DNA of 64,000 bases from Calditrichota bacterium. Its GTDB lineage: Bacteria; Calditrichota; Calditrichia; RBG-13-44-9; J042. The stretch spans positions 116,343-180,342 of the forward strand of contig JAADJD010000055.1 of assembly GCA_013150955.1 (NCBI GenBank), in the 5' to 3' direction. The position numbers were made by a program, and so were the translations under genes. Below, in pieces: positions 34,275 through 42,741 of the stretch (position 1 is the first letter of the stretch; each line of letters opens with the position of its first letter). The notes beneath the pieces were generated by a model. That model searched no databases. It saw nothing but the letters and a program-made list of their open reading frames with translations, and was not told where the DNA came from.

Positions 34275-35483
34275 TCAGGCTGTCACTCCCACACCGGGCA
34301 ACACTCGTGACCACAAGCGATCCAGCCGCAAGTTGCGGCTCCCGGTCATCAACACGGTGGTACGGGGTTCCAGGAAGGGCTGCAGGGTTTCCGGCACCTC
34401 TTCGGGATCCCGACACACTTTCACAATTTTGTTGGTGTGATTGATCTGGCGAATGCCCTCTGCAATATAGCGGGCCCCTTCCCCCACAGTGATGATCACG
34501 TCGATTGGCAGCGCGGAGATGTAATACCCCGCCTTTAAATGGGTTTCCGACACCCGCGGGCCGGGATCGCGAATATCTCCAATGACCAGCACCAGCAGAT
34601 TGGAATAGGGACGGAATTGCACCAGACTTTCACAGGCCTTGCTCACGGAGTTGGTGGTGGCATCGTAGGTGTAATCCAGGAAAAACATGTCCTGAGCGGT
34701 AATCAAATTCCCCCGATGCTCCAGCACATTAAATTTTTCTTCCAGCACGTCCCGAATGCTGGAGAATTCAATCCCCAGTACCCGCGCCGCCGAAATGGCC
34801 GCCAGCGCATTGTAAATAAACGCAGAGCTGTAAACATGGAGGTGGAATCGGTAAAAATCGTTTAACATGAATTCGATCCCCTCCGGCCCCAGATAACGAA
34901 TGTTCGAGGCGTAAAAATGCGCATTGGTGTTCAGACCAAACTTGATGATCCGCCGCGTATGGGAAAATTTATCCATCGCACTGACCAGATCGTCGTCCAT
35001 GTTCAGGATGGCAAAGCCATCTTCGGGTAAATTGCGCACCAGCTCCACCTTGGCGTCGGCAATCAGATACTTATCCCCCTGGGATGCCAGATGGGCCTCA
35101 CCAATGTTCGTCACGATCCCGATGTTGGGTTCGGCCACGCTGACGGCCAACTCGAACTGCTGCGGATTGATGATGCCCAGCTCCAGAAGGGCGTACTGAT
35201 GCGATTTGTTCAGCTTTAGCAGGGTAGCTGTCACCGCCGATGCCGTGGAACAATCCAGCGGCGTTTCCAGCACATTGCCAAATCGGGAAAGAATGGTGGC
35301 CAGCATGCGTTTGGTTGTGGATTTTCCTTCGGTGCCGGCAATGCCAATGATGGGAATGTCGAACTGTCTGCGGTGATCCAGAATCTTGCGCAGGTTCAGT
35401 AATATATAATCCGAAAGTTCCTCGTGGGTATCCAGAGAAATTTCGTCAAAATAGAGCTTTTCGGGTGACTTGCGATCTGACAA
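34275..35483 (-). CDS. Mur ligase family protein
   Basis: A 402-residue ATP-dependent ligase of the Mur/FolC superfamily. It has the P-loop GIAGTEGKSTTKRMLATIL near residues 46-64 and the middle-domain motif LLELGIINPQQFELAVSVAEPNIGIVTNIGEAHLASQG. The C-terminal domain includes FLDYTYDATTNSVSKACE and LVLVIGDIRDPGPRVSE. The arrangement is closest to MurF or cyanophycin-synthetase-type modules but it lacks a full N-terminal substrate domain. It is solitary and flanked by repeats on both sides, with no mur or dcw genes nearby. The substrate is unknown. Confidence 0.75.
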   Translation of the reverse strand: MSDRKSPEKLYFDEISLDTHEELSDYILLNLRKILDHRRQFDIPIIGIAGTEGKSTTKRMLATILSRFGNVLETPLDCSTASAVTATLLKLNKSHQYALLELGIINPQQFELAVSVAEPNIGIVTNIGEAHLASQGDKYLIADAKVELVRNLPEDGFAILNMDDDLVSAMDKFSHTRRIIKFGLNTNAHFYASNIRYLGPEGIEFMLNDFYRFHLHVYSSAFIYNALAAISAARVLGIEFSSIRDVLEEKFNVLEHRGNLITAQDMFFLDYTYDATTNSVSKACESLVQFRPYSNLLVLVIGDIRDPGPRVSETHLKAGYYISALPIDVIITVGEGARYIAEGIRQINHTNKIVKVCRDPEEVPETLQPFLEPRTTVLMTGSRNLRLDRLWSRVLPGVGVTA

Positions 35484-35810
35484 TTTGCCTCTCCAGGATT
35501 AATTTGGGTATTTCAATTGTTCAGAGACCAACGATGGTTCTACATTATACAAGCCGGGAACATTTTGATTATGCGTCAAATCAAAAAACCCAAACTGGTT
35601 TAGATAACGTTTACGGCGTAACAAAAATGGGGTTCCCCATTTCAGGATGTGAGAATGACTTGCCATTAACAATCCGTATCCAATTGGAATCTATAATTTA
35701 ATTCCAAAAACTGGCAAAACGTAATCGAAAAGGAAATCGTTACCTCACCCCCGGTGGCATTTCCGGGCCTCAAAGCCTTTTACCTAAATCGACCGTTCCC
35801 ACAAAAATTT
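35484..35810. other. Gene-free stretch upstream of the Mur-ligase-like gene
   Basis: No convincing coding frame, RNA or terminator was seen in this AT-rich stretch. A 78-codon frame on the plus strand overlaps it but has no recognisable sequence. The promoter of the Mur-ligase-like gene probably lies here but is not obvious. Confidence 0.4.
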
Positions 35811-35910
35811 AACCCGGATTTTGCACAAGCCGCCGAATTCCACGAATTATCACGAATAGAAATAATCCAAATTATTTATTAGACCGCGAATGAACACAAA
35901 TAAAAACAAA
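35811..35910 (+). repeat. Two abutting fragments of the dispersed repeat
   Basis: The first fragment (35811-35864) is a left arm, AACCCGGATTTTGCACAAG with three spaced CGAAT motifs. The second (35866-35910) restarts with CCAAATTATTTATTAGACCG and GCGAATGAACACAAATAAAA. Neither contains the central block. Confidence 0.65.
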
Positions 35911-35987
35911 TTCCTGGAAGCCGACATTTTACTAAGCAAAACTTACCGATACCTGAACAAATCATTTTGCTTGTAACGGTTGATTTG

Positions 35988-36157
35988 AACCCAAATGATG
36001 CTTTAAACCGTGAATCACGCGAATGAATCCGAAAAATATTAACAAAATCGTTAATATCTCCCGGAACACATTTTCATCCAGATACAATCCAATGTATTTT
36101 ATTTGTTTTATTTGTGTTAATTCGTGTAATTCGTAGGCTAATACATAATCTGGGTTT
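35988..36157 (-). repeat. Dispersed CGAAT-type repeat, copy E (inverted)
   Basis: A 170-bp copy in opposite orientation to A, B and D. It reads AACCCAAATGATGCTTTAAA at one end, ACATTTTCATCCAGATACAA in the middle, and AATTCGTGTAATTCGTAGG with ACATAATCTGGGTTT at the other end. Confidence 0.85.
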
Positions 36158-36161
36158 ATTA

Positions 36162-36203
36162 TTTGTGTTCGTGTCATTCGCGGTCGAATGCATCATCCGG
36201 GTT
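36162..36203 (-). repeat. Right-arm fragment following copy E
   Basis: TTTGTGTTCGTGTCATTCGC, then GAATGCATCATCCGGGTT, repeats the terminal arm of copy E immediately after it, as if a second element is truncated or two elements are nested. Confidence 0.6.
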
Positions 36204-36245
36204 AGTGCTCATTCATGCAACCGGGAGGGAGGGCATTTCTCCGGG

Positions 36246-37040
36246 TTAGATGAACTGAAGCTCGGGAATGTAATCCAGCTTTTTGTAATAAAAGAGGTAG
36301 TGAAAATACTCCCGTAATTGCTGCCAGATGGCCTCATCGGGTTCATATCGGTAAAATTGTTCCAGCAGGTCAGCGTAATAATCCCAGTCATTCAAATGAT
36401 CCCGTGCATACCACCTGGCAATGCGAGGAATGTTACGCAATCCCAATTCGCGCGCGTTTTGCAGATCTTCCAGTAACCGGGTTTCCCGAAAATCTTTGCG
36501 AACTGCCACCACCGCATGCACGAAGGCAAACCCCATTTTTTCCGACCAGCTTTCAATCAGATCCAGTCGAATATCGCTTTGCAGATCCACCTCCAGCGCG
36601 GCATTCCCGGTGTAGCAGCAGGCTTCGTGGGTGGCCAGGGCATCGTCCACCGAAAGAGGCAGCTGCACCGCCTGCCAGGCCGGCTCAATCTCATAAATTT
36701 CATTCAACACCAGCTGGGCCAGCACATGGTAAGGATCCTCCGGCGGCTGAAACGCAATAGTCTTCAGTTCTCGCATGGCCGCACGGAAAAACAGCAGACA
36801 TACGCGCCCTTCCTGTTCGCTGAATACCGTTACATCCCTGACCAGGCGAAGTTCCGATGAATAGCGCGCATATTCCAGCGGCGAAATCAGCGCAATGTCC
36901 AGTTCCCCCTGAATCAACTGCTGACAATTCCGCAGTAAATCGCCACGCACCACCCGAAACGGATGCTTGTAGTTAGGATCCTCCAGCAGGAAGGTCAGCG
37001 GCTGACAGATCAAATCATTTGTAATCCCCAACCGGTTCAT
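36246..37040 (-). CDS. MqnA/MqnD-family protein (futalosine menaquinone pathway type)
   Basis: The 264-residue product resembles chorismate dehydratase MqnA and related periplasmic-binding-protein-like enzymes. It shows RLGITNDLICQPLTFLLE at the N-terminus, GELDIALISPLEYARYS, GNAALEVDLQSDIRLDLIESW and FAFVHAVVAVRK, which parallels the WxxxxGLPFVFAVW segment. The C-terminus (YFHYLFYYKKLDYIPELQF) is also MqnA-like. MqnA starts the futalosine route to menaquinone, but this copy is divergent and coupled by a 26-base overlap to a histidine kinase gene. It could therefore be a ligand-binding partner of that kinase rather than an enzyme. Confidence 0.6.
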   Translation of the reverse strand: MNRLGITNDLICQPLTFLLEDPNYKHPFRVVRGDLLRNCQQLIQGELDIALISPLEYARYSSELRLVRDVTVFSEQEGRVCLLFFRAAMRELKTIAFQPPEDPYHVLAQLVLNEIYEIEPAWQAVQLPLSVDDALATHEACCYTGNAALEVDLQSDIRLDLIESWSEKMGFAFVHAVVAVRKDFRETRLLEDLQNARELGLRNIPRIARWYARDHLNDWDYYADLLEQFYRYEPDEAIWQQLREYFHYLFYYKKLDYIPELQFI

Positions 37041-39117
37041 TCTGACGATGGCTCCATCGGCTTTCTCTGGATTCGTTTGGATTAAACGCGGGTAAAAACA
37101 GGTAACAATCGGTGCCCTTGTTCAATTCGCTTTCAAAATAAATAATCCCATCATTTTCCTTGACAATCTGATACACAATGGACAGTCCCAGACCCGTTCC
37201 AAATGTCTTGGTGGTAAAGAAGGGATTGAAAATTTGTTTCAAATTTTCTGGGGAAATGCCACACCCGTTATCCCGGATCAACACCAGCACGTAAGGTTGT
37301 TCAGTGATTCGGGAATGGAACGGCTTCCGGGAAAATCGTTCGGCAACCTTTTCCCCCGGCAAAATGCTAATCTGAATTTCCCCGTCCTTTTCAATCGCCT
37401 CGATGCTGTTTAAAATCAGGTTCATAAACACCTGCTGAATCTGGGAGCTATCCACGTAAATCTCCGGTAAATCCGGGTAGAGCGATTCGGTAACCCGGAT
37501 GTTGTGCTCCCGAAATTTTTGCTTCAACAGACCAATCACATCCCGCAGAATGGTCTCGATCTGGCAAAACTGCCGATTGGGTTTCTGCGGCTTGGCGTAG
37601 GAGAAAAGCGAACGCAGCATCTCATCCAGTCGGTTCACCTGGCGAATAATCCGACGCACGTACTCGTTTTTGGGATCGTCCGGACTCAGCTCCTCCTCAA
37701 AGGTCTGGGCAATGGCCTTGATCCCGGCCAGTGGATTCCGGATTTCATGGGCAATGCCCGAAGCCATCACCCCCAGAGAGGCCAGCCGTTCCATTCGCCG
37801 CATCTCCTCCTGAAGTTCCTTGCTATAGGTGATGTCCTTCAGAGAAATGATGTAGCCCGCGGTACCGCCCTCTTCATCCTTATATTCGTGCACGGTAAAT
37901 CCCACCAGCAACCGCTCCCCGTGTTGATTGGTCAACACCAGCTCCGGACGTTCAAAGGTGGTTGATGAAGGATGCCGGGAATTTAATATGGTGCGAATAT
38001 TCTGATCGCTCATCACATCGGACAATCGCTTGTAGGTGACCACTTCCGGAGAAATGCCCAGCAGGTCGGACGCCATTTTGTTCAAATACAGAATGCGCAA
38101 TTCCTCGCTAATGACCAGGATGCCAAAATTCAGCTGGTTAATGATGCGATCCAGAAACTGGTAGGAAAATTTCCACACCCGATTGTCCAGGCTCTCGCGT
38201 ACCTGGGACTTCAACCCCTCCAGATAAAAGGCGTACTCAAAAAGTTTTCCAAAGAATTGAATCACCCGGTAATCGGCCTCCGAAAAAGGCTGCTCATCAG
38301 TGCGCAGGGTTAAGAGGAGTCCGCGGGTTTCGTTCTGGGACACGATGGGATAAATAATAAACGACCGCACATTGACATTCAGAATGGAACGCAGGTATAG
38401 CAGCAGGTTGTTTTCCACCGTTACGCGATTCAGAATGGTGGGTTCTTTTAACCGAACCGCTTTTACCACGGTAGGCAGGTCATCAATGCGCAGCGTCCAG
38501 GGTTCGGTGATTACCGATTCGGGATCCGCTGCCTGAAGAAACAATTCGTCCTCGGTAAGCCATTGAAAAAAAAACAGGTACCGCGAATGCAGAATCTGCC
38601 GCATGGCTTTAATCCATTGCTGCACCACATGGGAAAAATTGAACTGCAGGATATTCCCCGAAATCAGCTGAAAATTCTTTTGCAAAATGCGCAGCGTTTC
38701 GTTGATGTTCAATTCCCCGGATTCGCTGCGCACCCGATCTTTCAACCGTAAAAGATTGGTTATGCGTACCCGCAAATCCAGCGGCGTAAAGGGAACCACC
38801 ACATAGTCGGTTGCCCCCAGATCCATCACCCGATGTCGCAACCGCACAGGACGATCCTTGACCAGTGCCAGAATGGGCAGGTCGGGATCGGGCAGCATTT
38901 GCCGCAGGGTATGAAGCAAAGAAAATTTCTTCTCGGTTAACCCGGTGGTATCCAGAATGATCAGATCGGCATCAAAAAAGCGAGGCGTCTCTTCATCTAT
39001 CGATAGGTAGTGAATGAAATCGTATTTACAATCCAGTCCTTTTAAACATTCATGAACAAATTGAACCAGCGATTCCTGTTTTCCGATGAGAATGATGTGG
39101 TTAGGCAACAGGAACAA
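37015..39117 (-). CDS. Sensor histidine kinase with degenerate N-terminal receiver
   Basis: A 700-residue soluble kinase with four parts. An N-terminal receiver-like domain (about 5-125) is followed by a GAF-type domain (about 150-310) and a PAS domain (about 325-440, ELRILYLNKMASDLLGI). The transmitter contains the H-box GVMASGIAHEIRNPLAGIKA and the N and G boxes (NLILNSIEAI, IRDNGCGIS, GTGLGLSIVYQI). The receiver keeps the phospho-acceptor Asp in LIILDTTG but lacks the N-terminal acidic pair and the conserved lysine (VVVPFTP, not KPF). No transmembrane segment is present. It overlaps the MqnA-like gene and lies nine bases after the Crp-type regulator gene. Confidence 0.88.
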   Translation of the reverse strand: MFLLPNHIILIGKQESLVQFVHECLKGLDCKYDFIHYLSIDEETPRFFDADLIILDTTGLTEKKFSLLHTLRQMLPDPDLPILALVKDRPVRLRHRVMDLGATDYVVVPFTPLDLRVRITNLLRLKDRVRSESGELNINETLRILQKNFQLISGNILQFNFSHVVQQWIKAMRQILHSRYLFFFQWLTEDELFLQAADPESVITEPWTLRIDDLPTVVKAVRLKEPTILNRVTVENNLLLYLRSILNVNVRSFIIYPIVSQNETRGLLLTLRTDEQPFSEADYRVIQFFGKLFEYAFYLEGLKSQVRESLDNRVWKFSYQFLDRIINQLNFGILVISEELRILYLNKMASDLLGISPEVVTYKRLSDVMSDQNIRTILNSRHPSSTTFERPELVLTNQHGERLLVGFTVHEYKDEEGGTAGYIISLKDITYSKELQEEMRRMERLASLGVMASGIAHEIRNPLAGIKAIAQTFEEELSPDDPKNEYVRRIIRQVNRLDEMLRSLFSYAKPQKPNRQFCQIETILRDVIGLLKQKFREHNIRVTESLYPDLPEIYVDSSQIQQVFMNLILNSIEAIEKDGEIQISILPGEKVAERFSRKPFHSRITEQPYVLVLIRDNGCGISPENLKQIFNPFFTTKTFGTGLGLSIVYQIVKENDGIIYFESELNKGTDCYLFLPAFNPNESRESRWSHRQNEPVGDYK

Positions 39118-39125
39118 CTCCTCTG

Positions 39126-39806
39126 CTAACGAGAAAAAATCGATTTAAATTTTTCGTAATCCAGGATGATGATTTTTCCTTTTTCTTTTTTGAGATATCC
39201 CTGAAGCATCAGGGATTTAATGACTCGAGAAATGGTTTCGCGGCTGGTTCCGGCCATGTTGGCCAGATCCTGTTGCAGAGGCAATTCGCTGATTTCCACC
39301 TGGCCTTTCCGAAAGACTCCCGAATCTTCTGCAATGCGCAACAATGTGCTGGCGACCCGACCGGTTGCATCCTGCAGGGATAGCGATTTGATATGCTCGT
39401 CGCTTTTCCGAATCCGTTGGGCCAGTTCTTTCAGCAAATTTATGGCAATCTGCGGATAATCCTTTAACATCTGCAAAAAATCTTCCCGACGAATCACCAT
39501 CAATTCGGAGTCCTCGATGGCCGTCACATTGGCTGATCGCGTCTGCCCGTCTAACAAAGACATTTCCCCAAAGAAATCGCCATCGCTCAGAATGGACAGG
39601 ATAACCTCCCGACCATCATCACTGATGCGGGAAATCTTCACCCGTCCAGACAGAATGATAAACATGGTCGAACCCACTTCTTCCTCAATCAGGATTAGAT
39701 TGTCCTTGTGGTATTTCTGTTTGGACGCCACCTGAGCAATTTTTTGCAAATCCTTTTCGCTCAATTCGGAGAACAGCGGTATGGTCTTTAATAATTCAAC
39801 ATCCAT
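39126..39806 (-). CDS. Crp/Fnr-family transcriptional regulator
   Basis: The product (226 residues from the preferred start) has an N-terminal cyclic-nucleotide-binding-like beta-roll (about 10-125; FFGEMSLLDGQTRSANVTA) and a C-terminal winged helix whose recognition helix reads LANMAGTSRETISRVIKSL. No cysteine ligands for an FNR-type iron-sulfur cluster are present, so it is more like Crp or a general stress regulator. The start at 39806 has AAGGGG eight bases upstream. It directly precedes the histidine kinase gene and may act with it. Confidence 0.92.
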   Translation of the reverse strand: MDVELLKTIPLFSELSEKDLQKIAQVASKQKYHKDNLILIEEEVGSTMFIILSGRVKISRISDDGREVILSILSDGDFFGEMSLLDGQTRSANVTAIEDSELMVIRREDFLQMLKDYPQIAINLLKELAQRIRKSDEHIKSLSLQDATGRVASTLLRIAEDSGVFRKGQVEISELPLQQDLANMAGTSRETISRVIKSLMLQGYLKKEKGKIIILDYEKFKSIFSR

Positions 39807-39819
39807 AGAGCTACCCCTT

Positions 39820-40455
39820 TTAATATTGGACAATATACCCTTTTAACGAAAACTCAGAACGCAATTGTTCCTTTAACCGCTCCGCATCCTCTCGCTTTCG
39901 AAATCCCCCGGCTACCACCACGTATAATCGGCTGCCATTGCGAATTTTGTTAATGACCTTCACGTCCCGTATCCGGTCTTCCCACTTCCGTTTAAATTTT
40001 AACGCATTTTCGTAATGAAGAAAAGCCCCAATTTGCACACCGTATCGGGTCTTCTTTTGCTGTCCTGCCAGTAACATGCGCACAAACGCTTCGTCCATCT
40101 GAATCCGACGGGCGGTTTCGTAATATCCGCGGGCGTAATAGTACTGACCAATCCGCTGGCGAATGACTTCCTTTAATCCGGCATCGGTGGTCTCGAAATA
40201 GATTCCGGCCATGCGAGCAATTGCCGAATCGGCCGCATCCATGAATAATGCCTCAATAAACGCCCGCCAGTGAGGATCGGTGATGGCGCCACTCTCGTTT
40301 AGCCGCTTCAATTCATAAATTTGATGGGAACGATACAACTGGAGCCAGGAATCGGATTGTTGAGAAAGACCCGAATAAACAAACAAAAACAGGATCAGGT
40401 GCCAGCGGCTCACAGGTTGAAGGAGCCAATGCTTTTGCACTGTGGGCAAACCCAT
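39820..40455 (-). CDS. SPOR-domain protein
   Basis: The product (211 residues from the ATG at 40455) has a hydrophobic N-terminal signal-like stretch (WHLILFLFVYSGLSQQ) and a C-terminal SPOR domain. That domain begins GVQIGAFLHYENALKFKRKWEDR and ends YVVVAGGFRKREDAERLKEQL. SPOR domains bind denuded peptidoglycan at division or other sites of cell-wall remodelling. A longer reading from 40491 is possible. It overlaps lapB by 46 bases on the same strand. Confidence 0.8.
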   Translation of the reverse strand: MGLPTVQKHWLLQPVSRWHLILFLFVYSGLSQQSDSWLQLYRSHQIYELKRLNESGAITDPHWRAFIEALFMDAADSAIARMAGIYFETTDAGLKEVIRQRIGQYYYARGYYETARRIQMDEAFVRMLLAGQQKKTRYGVQIGAFLHYENALKFKRKWEDRIRDVKVINKIRNGSRLYVVVAGGFRKREDAERLKEQLRSEFSLKGYIVQY

Positions 40456-41561
40456 AACGGTTCTCGCGATTCGAAATGACAGACCTGACATTCAAACACC
40501 GGCGTGGTCAGATGAAATTTTTTCTCAAAAAATTCCACGGCCTGGGTTGCCGCCTGCTTGTACTGTCCCCGGGAAAACAAAATGCGCACCCGATAGGCCT
40601 GAAGCAGATCCGGATCCACCTCCGTATCCGACAACCGCTCCAGAATATCCAGCGCGGCATCAAAATCCCCCTTTTTAACATAAATCTCCGCCAGCGACAA
40701 TCCGGCTTTGTAATTCCCGGAATTGACGTTCAACAGTTCCAGGTAAATCTTTTCTACCTCATTAAAAATCCCCTGCTCAAAACAGGCCTTTTCCAGATCG
40801 CCAAACACAATGTAGGCACGGGAGGGTACCGTGTAACACAATTTCTTCCACTCTCGAATGGCATCCTCTAACCGATCCTCCTCCACATACGATTTTCCCA
40901 GGTAATAATAGGCCGCCGCACAATTGGGATCGACTTTCAGCGCCTCTTTAAATTTGACCCGGGCGTCTTTTCCCCTGTCCTGCTTCACCAGCTCTAATCC
41001 CTGAAACACATGATACAACGCCATCCGGTGCTTCACTGCATCCGTTCCGGTGTCTAAATACTTTCGGGTCATCTCCAGTGCTTCGGCCCATTCGCCCTTG
41101 CGTTCCAGCAACCCCACCAGTTTCTGCACCACCCACTGGCTGTTCTTCTTATTCAATTGCAACAGCTTCCGCGCAACCTGGATGGCATGATCCACATCCT
41201 GTGCCGCCTCGTAATCCTGCAGCAAACTCTCGTAAACCTTCTGTTTCAATTCAGGGGTGAGATTCCCCCGAAAGGTGAGATCCTTGTGAATGCGAATGGC
41301 ATGTTTGACCATGCCCTTCTTCCGCAGTACATCCCCCAGGCGCAGGTACGCCGGGACGTTTTCGCTATCCTCCCGAACGGCTTCCTTCAATTTTTGAATG
41401 GCCAGCGCCTCCTGCCCATCCACCAGGCATTCCAGCGCTTCCAGGTACACATCCGATTTGGTTCGCCGTTGCTTAATACGAATGGAATACCAGACCACCA
41501 GACCAATGGCAGCCAGTAAAATCAAGAATAACCAGAACTCCAATGCCGGACTTTGGGTCAT
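40410..41561 (-). CDS. lapB: LapB-like TPR protein with C-terminal rubredoxin-type zinc motif
   Basis: The 383-residue product matches LapB (YciM): a single N-terminal transmembrane helix (EFWLFLILLAAIGLVVWYS), about nine TPR units (about 45-345) and a C-terminal zinc ribbon with CQVC and CPQC (last 28 residues). In E. coli LapB controls lipopolysaccharide assembly by adjusting FtsH proteolysis of LpxC. LapA is encoded just upstream here, as in Enterobacteria, so a role in LPS regulation is plausible if this organism makes LPS. Confidence 0.88.
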   Translation of the reverse strand: MTQSPALEFWLFLILLAAIGLVVWYSIRIKQRRTKSDVYLEALECLVDGQEALAIQKLKEAVREDSENVPAYLRLGDVLRKKGMVKHAIRIHKDLTFRGNLTPELKQKVYESLLQDYEAAQDVDHAIQVARKLLQLNKKNSQWVVQKLVGLLERKGEWAEALEMTRKYLDTGTDAVKHRMALYHVFQGLELVKQDRGKDARVKFKEALKVDPNCAAAYYYLGKSYVEEDRLEDAIREWKKLCYTVPSRAYIVFGDLEKACFEQGIFNEVEKIYLELLNVNSGNYKAGLSLAEIYVKKGDFDAALDILERLSDTEVDPDLLQAYRVRILFSRGQYKQAATQAVEFFEKKFHLTTPVFECQVCHFESREPLWVCPQCKSIGSFNL

Positions 41562-41576
41562 TCACCATCTCCTCGC

Positions 41577-41909
41577 TTATTTCGCCACATCCGTTTCGGG
41601 ACGAATATCCTCATCGGGAATTTCTTCGATGGATATATTGCGCAGGTTTTCCAGCTCTTTTAACAACTGACGATTTTTTCGCTTCAGTTCGCGCACTTCG
41701 CTGCTGGCCTGAATCACATAAAACGCCATGAAAACCGCACCAAACATCGCTCCTACCGTTAAACTGACAATGATGACAATGTACAAATTGACCCCACTAA
41801 AATGATACGTGAACAAATCAATATCCACGTATTGATCGGCATTCTGGGTGAGCACGAACAGCAAGAGGATGATCAGCAAGATCTTGGCCAGATTCAGAAT
41901 GATTTTCAT
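41577..41909 (-). CDS. lapA: LapA-family (DUF1049) membrane protein
   Basis: A 110-residue protein with two hydrophobic helices (KIILNLAKILLIILLLFVLT and YIVIIVSLTVGAMFGAVFMAF) and a C-terminal coiled coil (SEVRELKRKNRQLLKELENL), the standard LapA layout. ATG at 41909 has GGAGAGG upstream; an earlier in-frame start would add a stretch with no support. It is upstream of lapB with 15 bases between, the typical pair. Confidence 0.88.
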   Translation of the reverse strand: MKIILNLAKILLIILLLFVLTQNADQYVDIDLFTYHFSGVNLYIVIIVSLTVGAMFGAVFMAFYVIQASSEVRELKRKNRQLLKELENLRNISIEEIPDEDIRPETDVAK

Positions 41910-42129
41910 AGCCTCTCCATCTTTTGAATTTGTTGAAAATATAGCCACTGCATATAAAAATCAAATGGTTTTTCCTTCGCCCCTTGGCAAACCGAGAAGC
42001 CAGACCTCCCTACCATCCAGCGGGAAACTCAAAGCATTAAAATATAATGAATTTTCCTTGGCTCCATTAAGAAAATTATTAAATTCTTTCACATCGGTAC
42101 CAGGAAGGAATGGGAAAGGACATGTTGCA

Positions 42130-42693
42130 ATGATCGACATTCAACAACTGCAGCAACGCATTCGGCGATTTGTCCGGCGGATCCGCAACACCTGGCAAAT
42201 TTACTTCTTCCTGACGGTGATTCTTTACGGAACCGCTGCTGTTCATTATTTTCGGGTGCGCCCCGGTTTAAAATCGACCGCAGCAGCCACCTTCACCCTG
42301 CTGGAAAACGTGGCCATCTTTCTGGCGTTTGCATTGCTGATGGGCATCTTCCTCATCAAACGGCAATTTTTCTCCCGGCGCTACCAGCGGCAATTGCTGG
42401 AACAGGCGATGAAATCCTCCGCAGACGACGAAATCGATGCCCTCAATCAACTGCTCCAGATCATCGAACCCCGTTTTACCTGGATATGGACACTGGCCTT
42501 TCTGGTCGTTGCCGACGGCGTGCTGTTCTACTGGCTAACCTTTAGCCCCCAGTACCTGCACATGCTTTTCATTGTGGGATTGTTCTCCCTGTTTATCAAT
42601 TATCCCCGGGAGGAACTCTTCACCGAACTGCCCTGGCAGGTGGAGCAAATCAAAATGGACCTGGCACATCAAAAACAAGATCGCGGCACCTGA
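42130..42693 (+). CDS. Membrane protein of unknown function
   Basis: A 187-residue product with four hydrophobic segments, roughly at 24-44, 56-78, 115-135 and 140-155, and a charged region between the second and third (RQLLEQAMKSSADDEIDAL). I recognise no family. ATG at 42130 has AAAGGA nine bases upstream; the open frame continues upstream without a start that would make sense. It is convergent with the lamin-tail gene and divergent from lapA. Confidence 0.7.
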   Translation: MIDIQQLQQRIRRFVRRIRNTWQIYFFLTVILYGTAAVHYFRVRPGLKSTAAATFTLLENVAIFLAFALLMGIFLIKRQFFSRRYQRQLLEQAMKSSADDEIDALNQLLQIIEPRFTWIWTLAFLVVADGVLFYWLTFSPQYLHMLFIVGLFSLFINYPREELFTELPWQVEQIKMDLAHQKQDRGT

Positions 42694-42741
42694 CGCATCA
42701 GGCACCACGATCCACTCCGTACCCGAAAAAAGCGGCTGTGC

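Noticed and set aside
35962..36177. A 71-codon minus-strand frame (and similar frames at 45441-45791 and 10859-11314) with a shared sequence DENVF...FIRVIRGL
   Set aside because: These lie inside copies of the dispersed repeat and look alike only because the DNA is repeated; stops and frameshifts break the frame in copies A and D.
35811..36203. A CRISPR array
   Set aside because: The repeats are long, imperfect, inverted and irregularly spaced, with no uniform spacers and no cas genes nearby.
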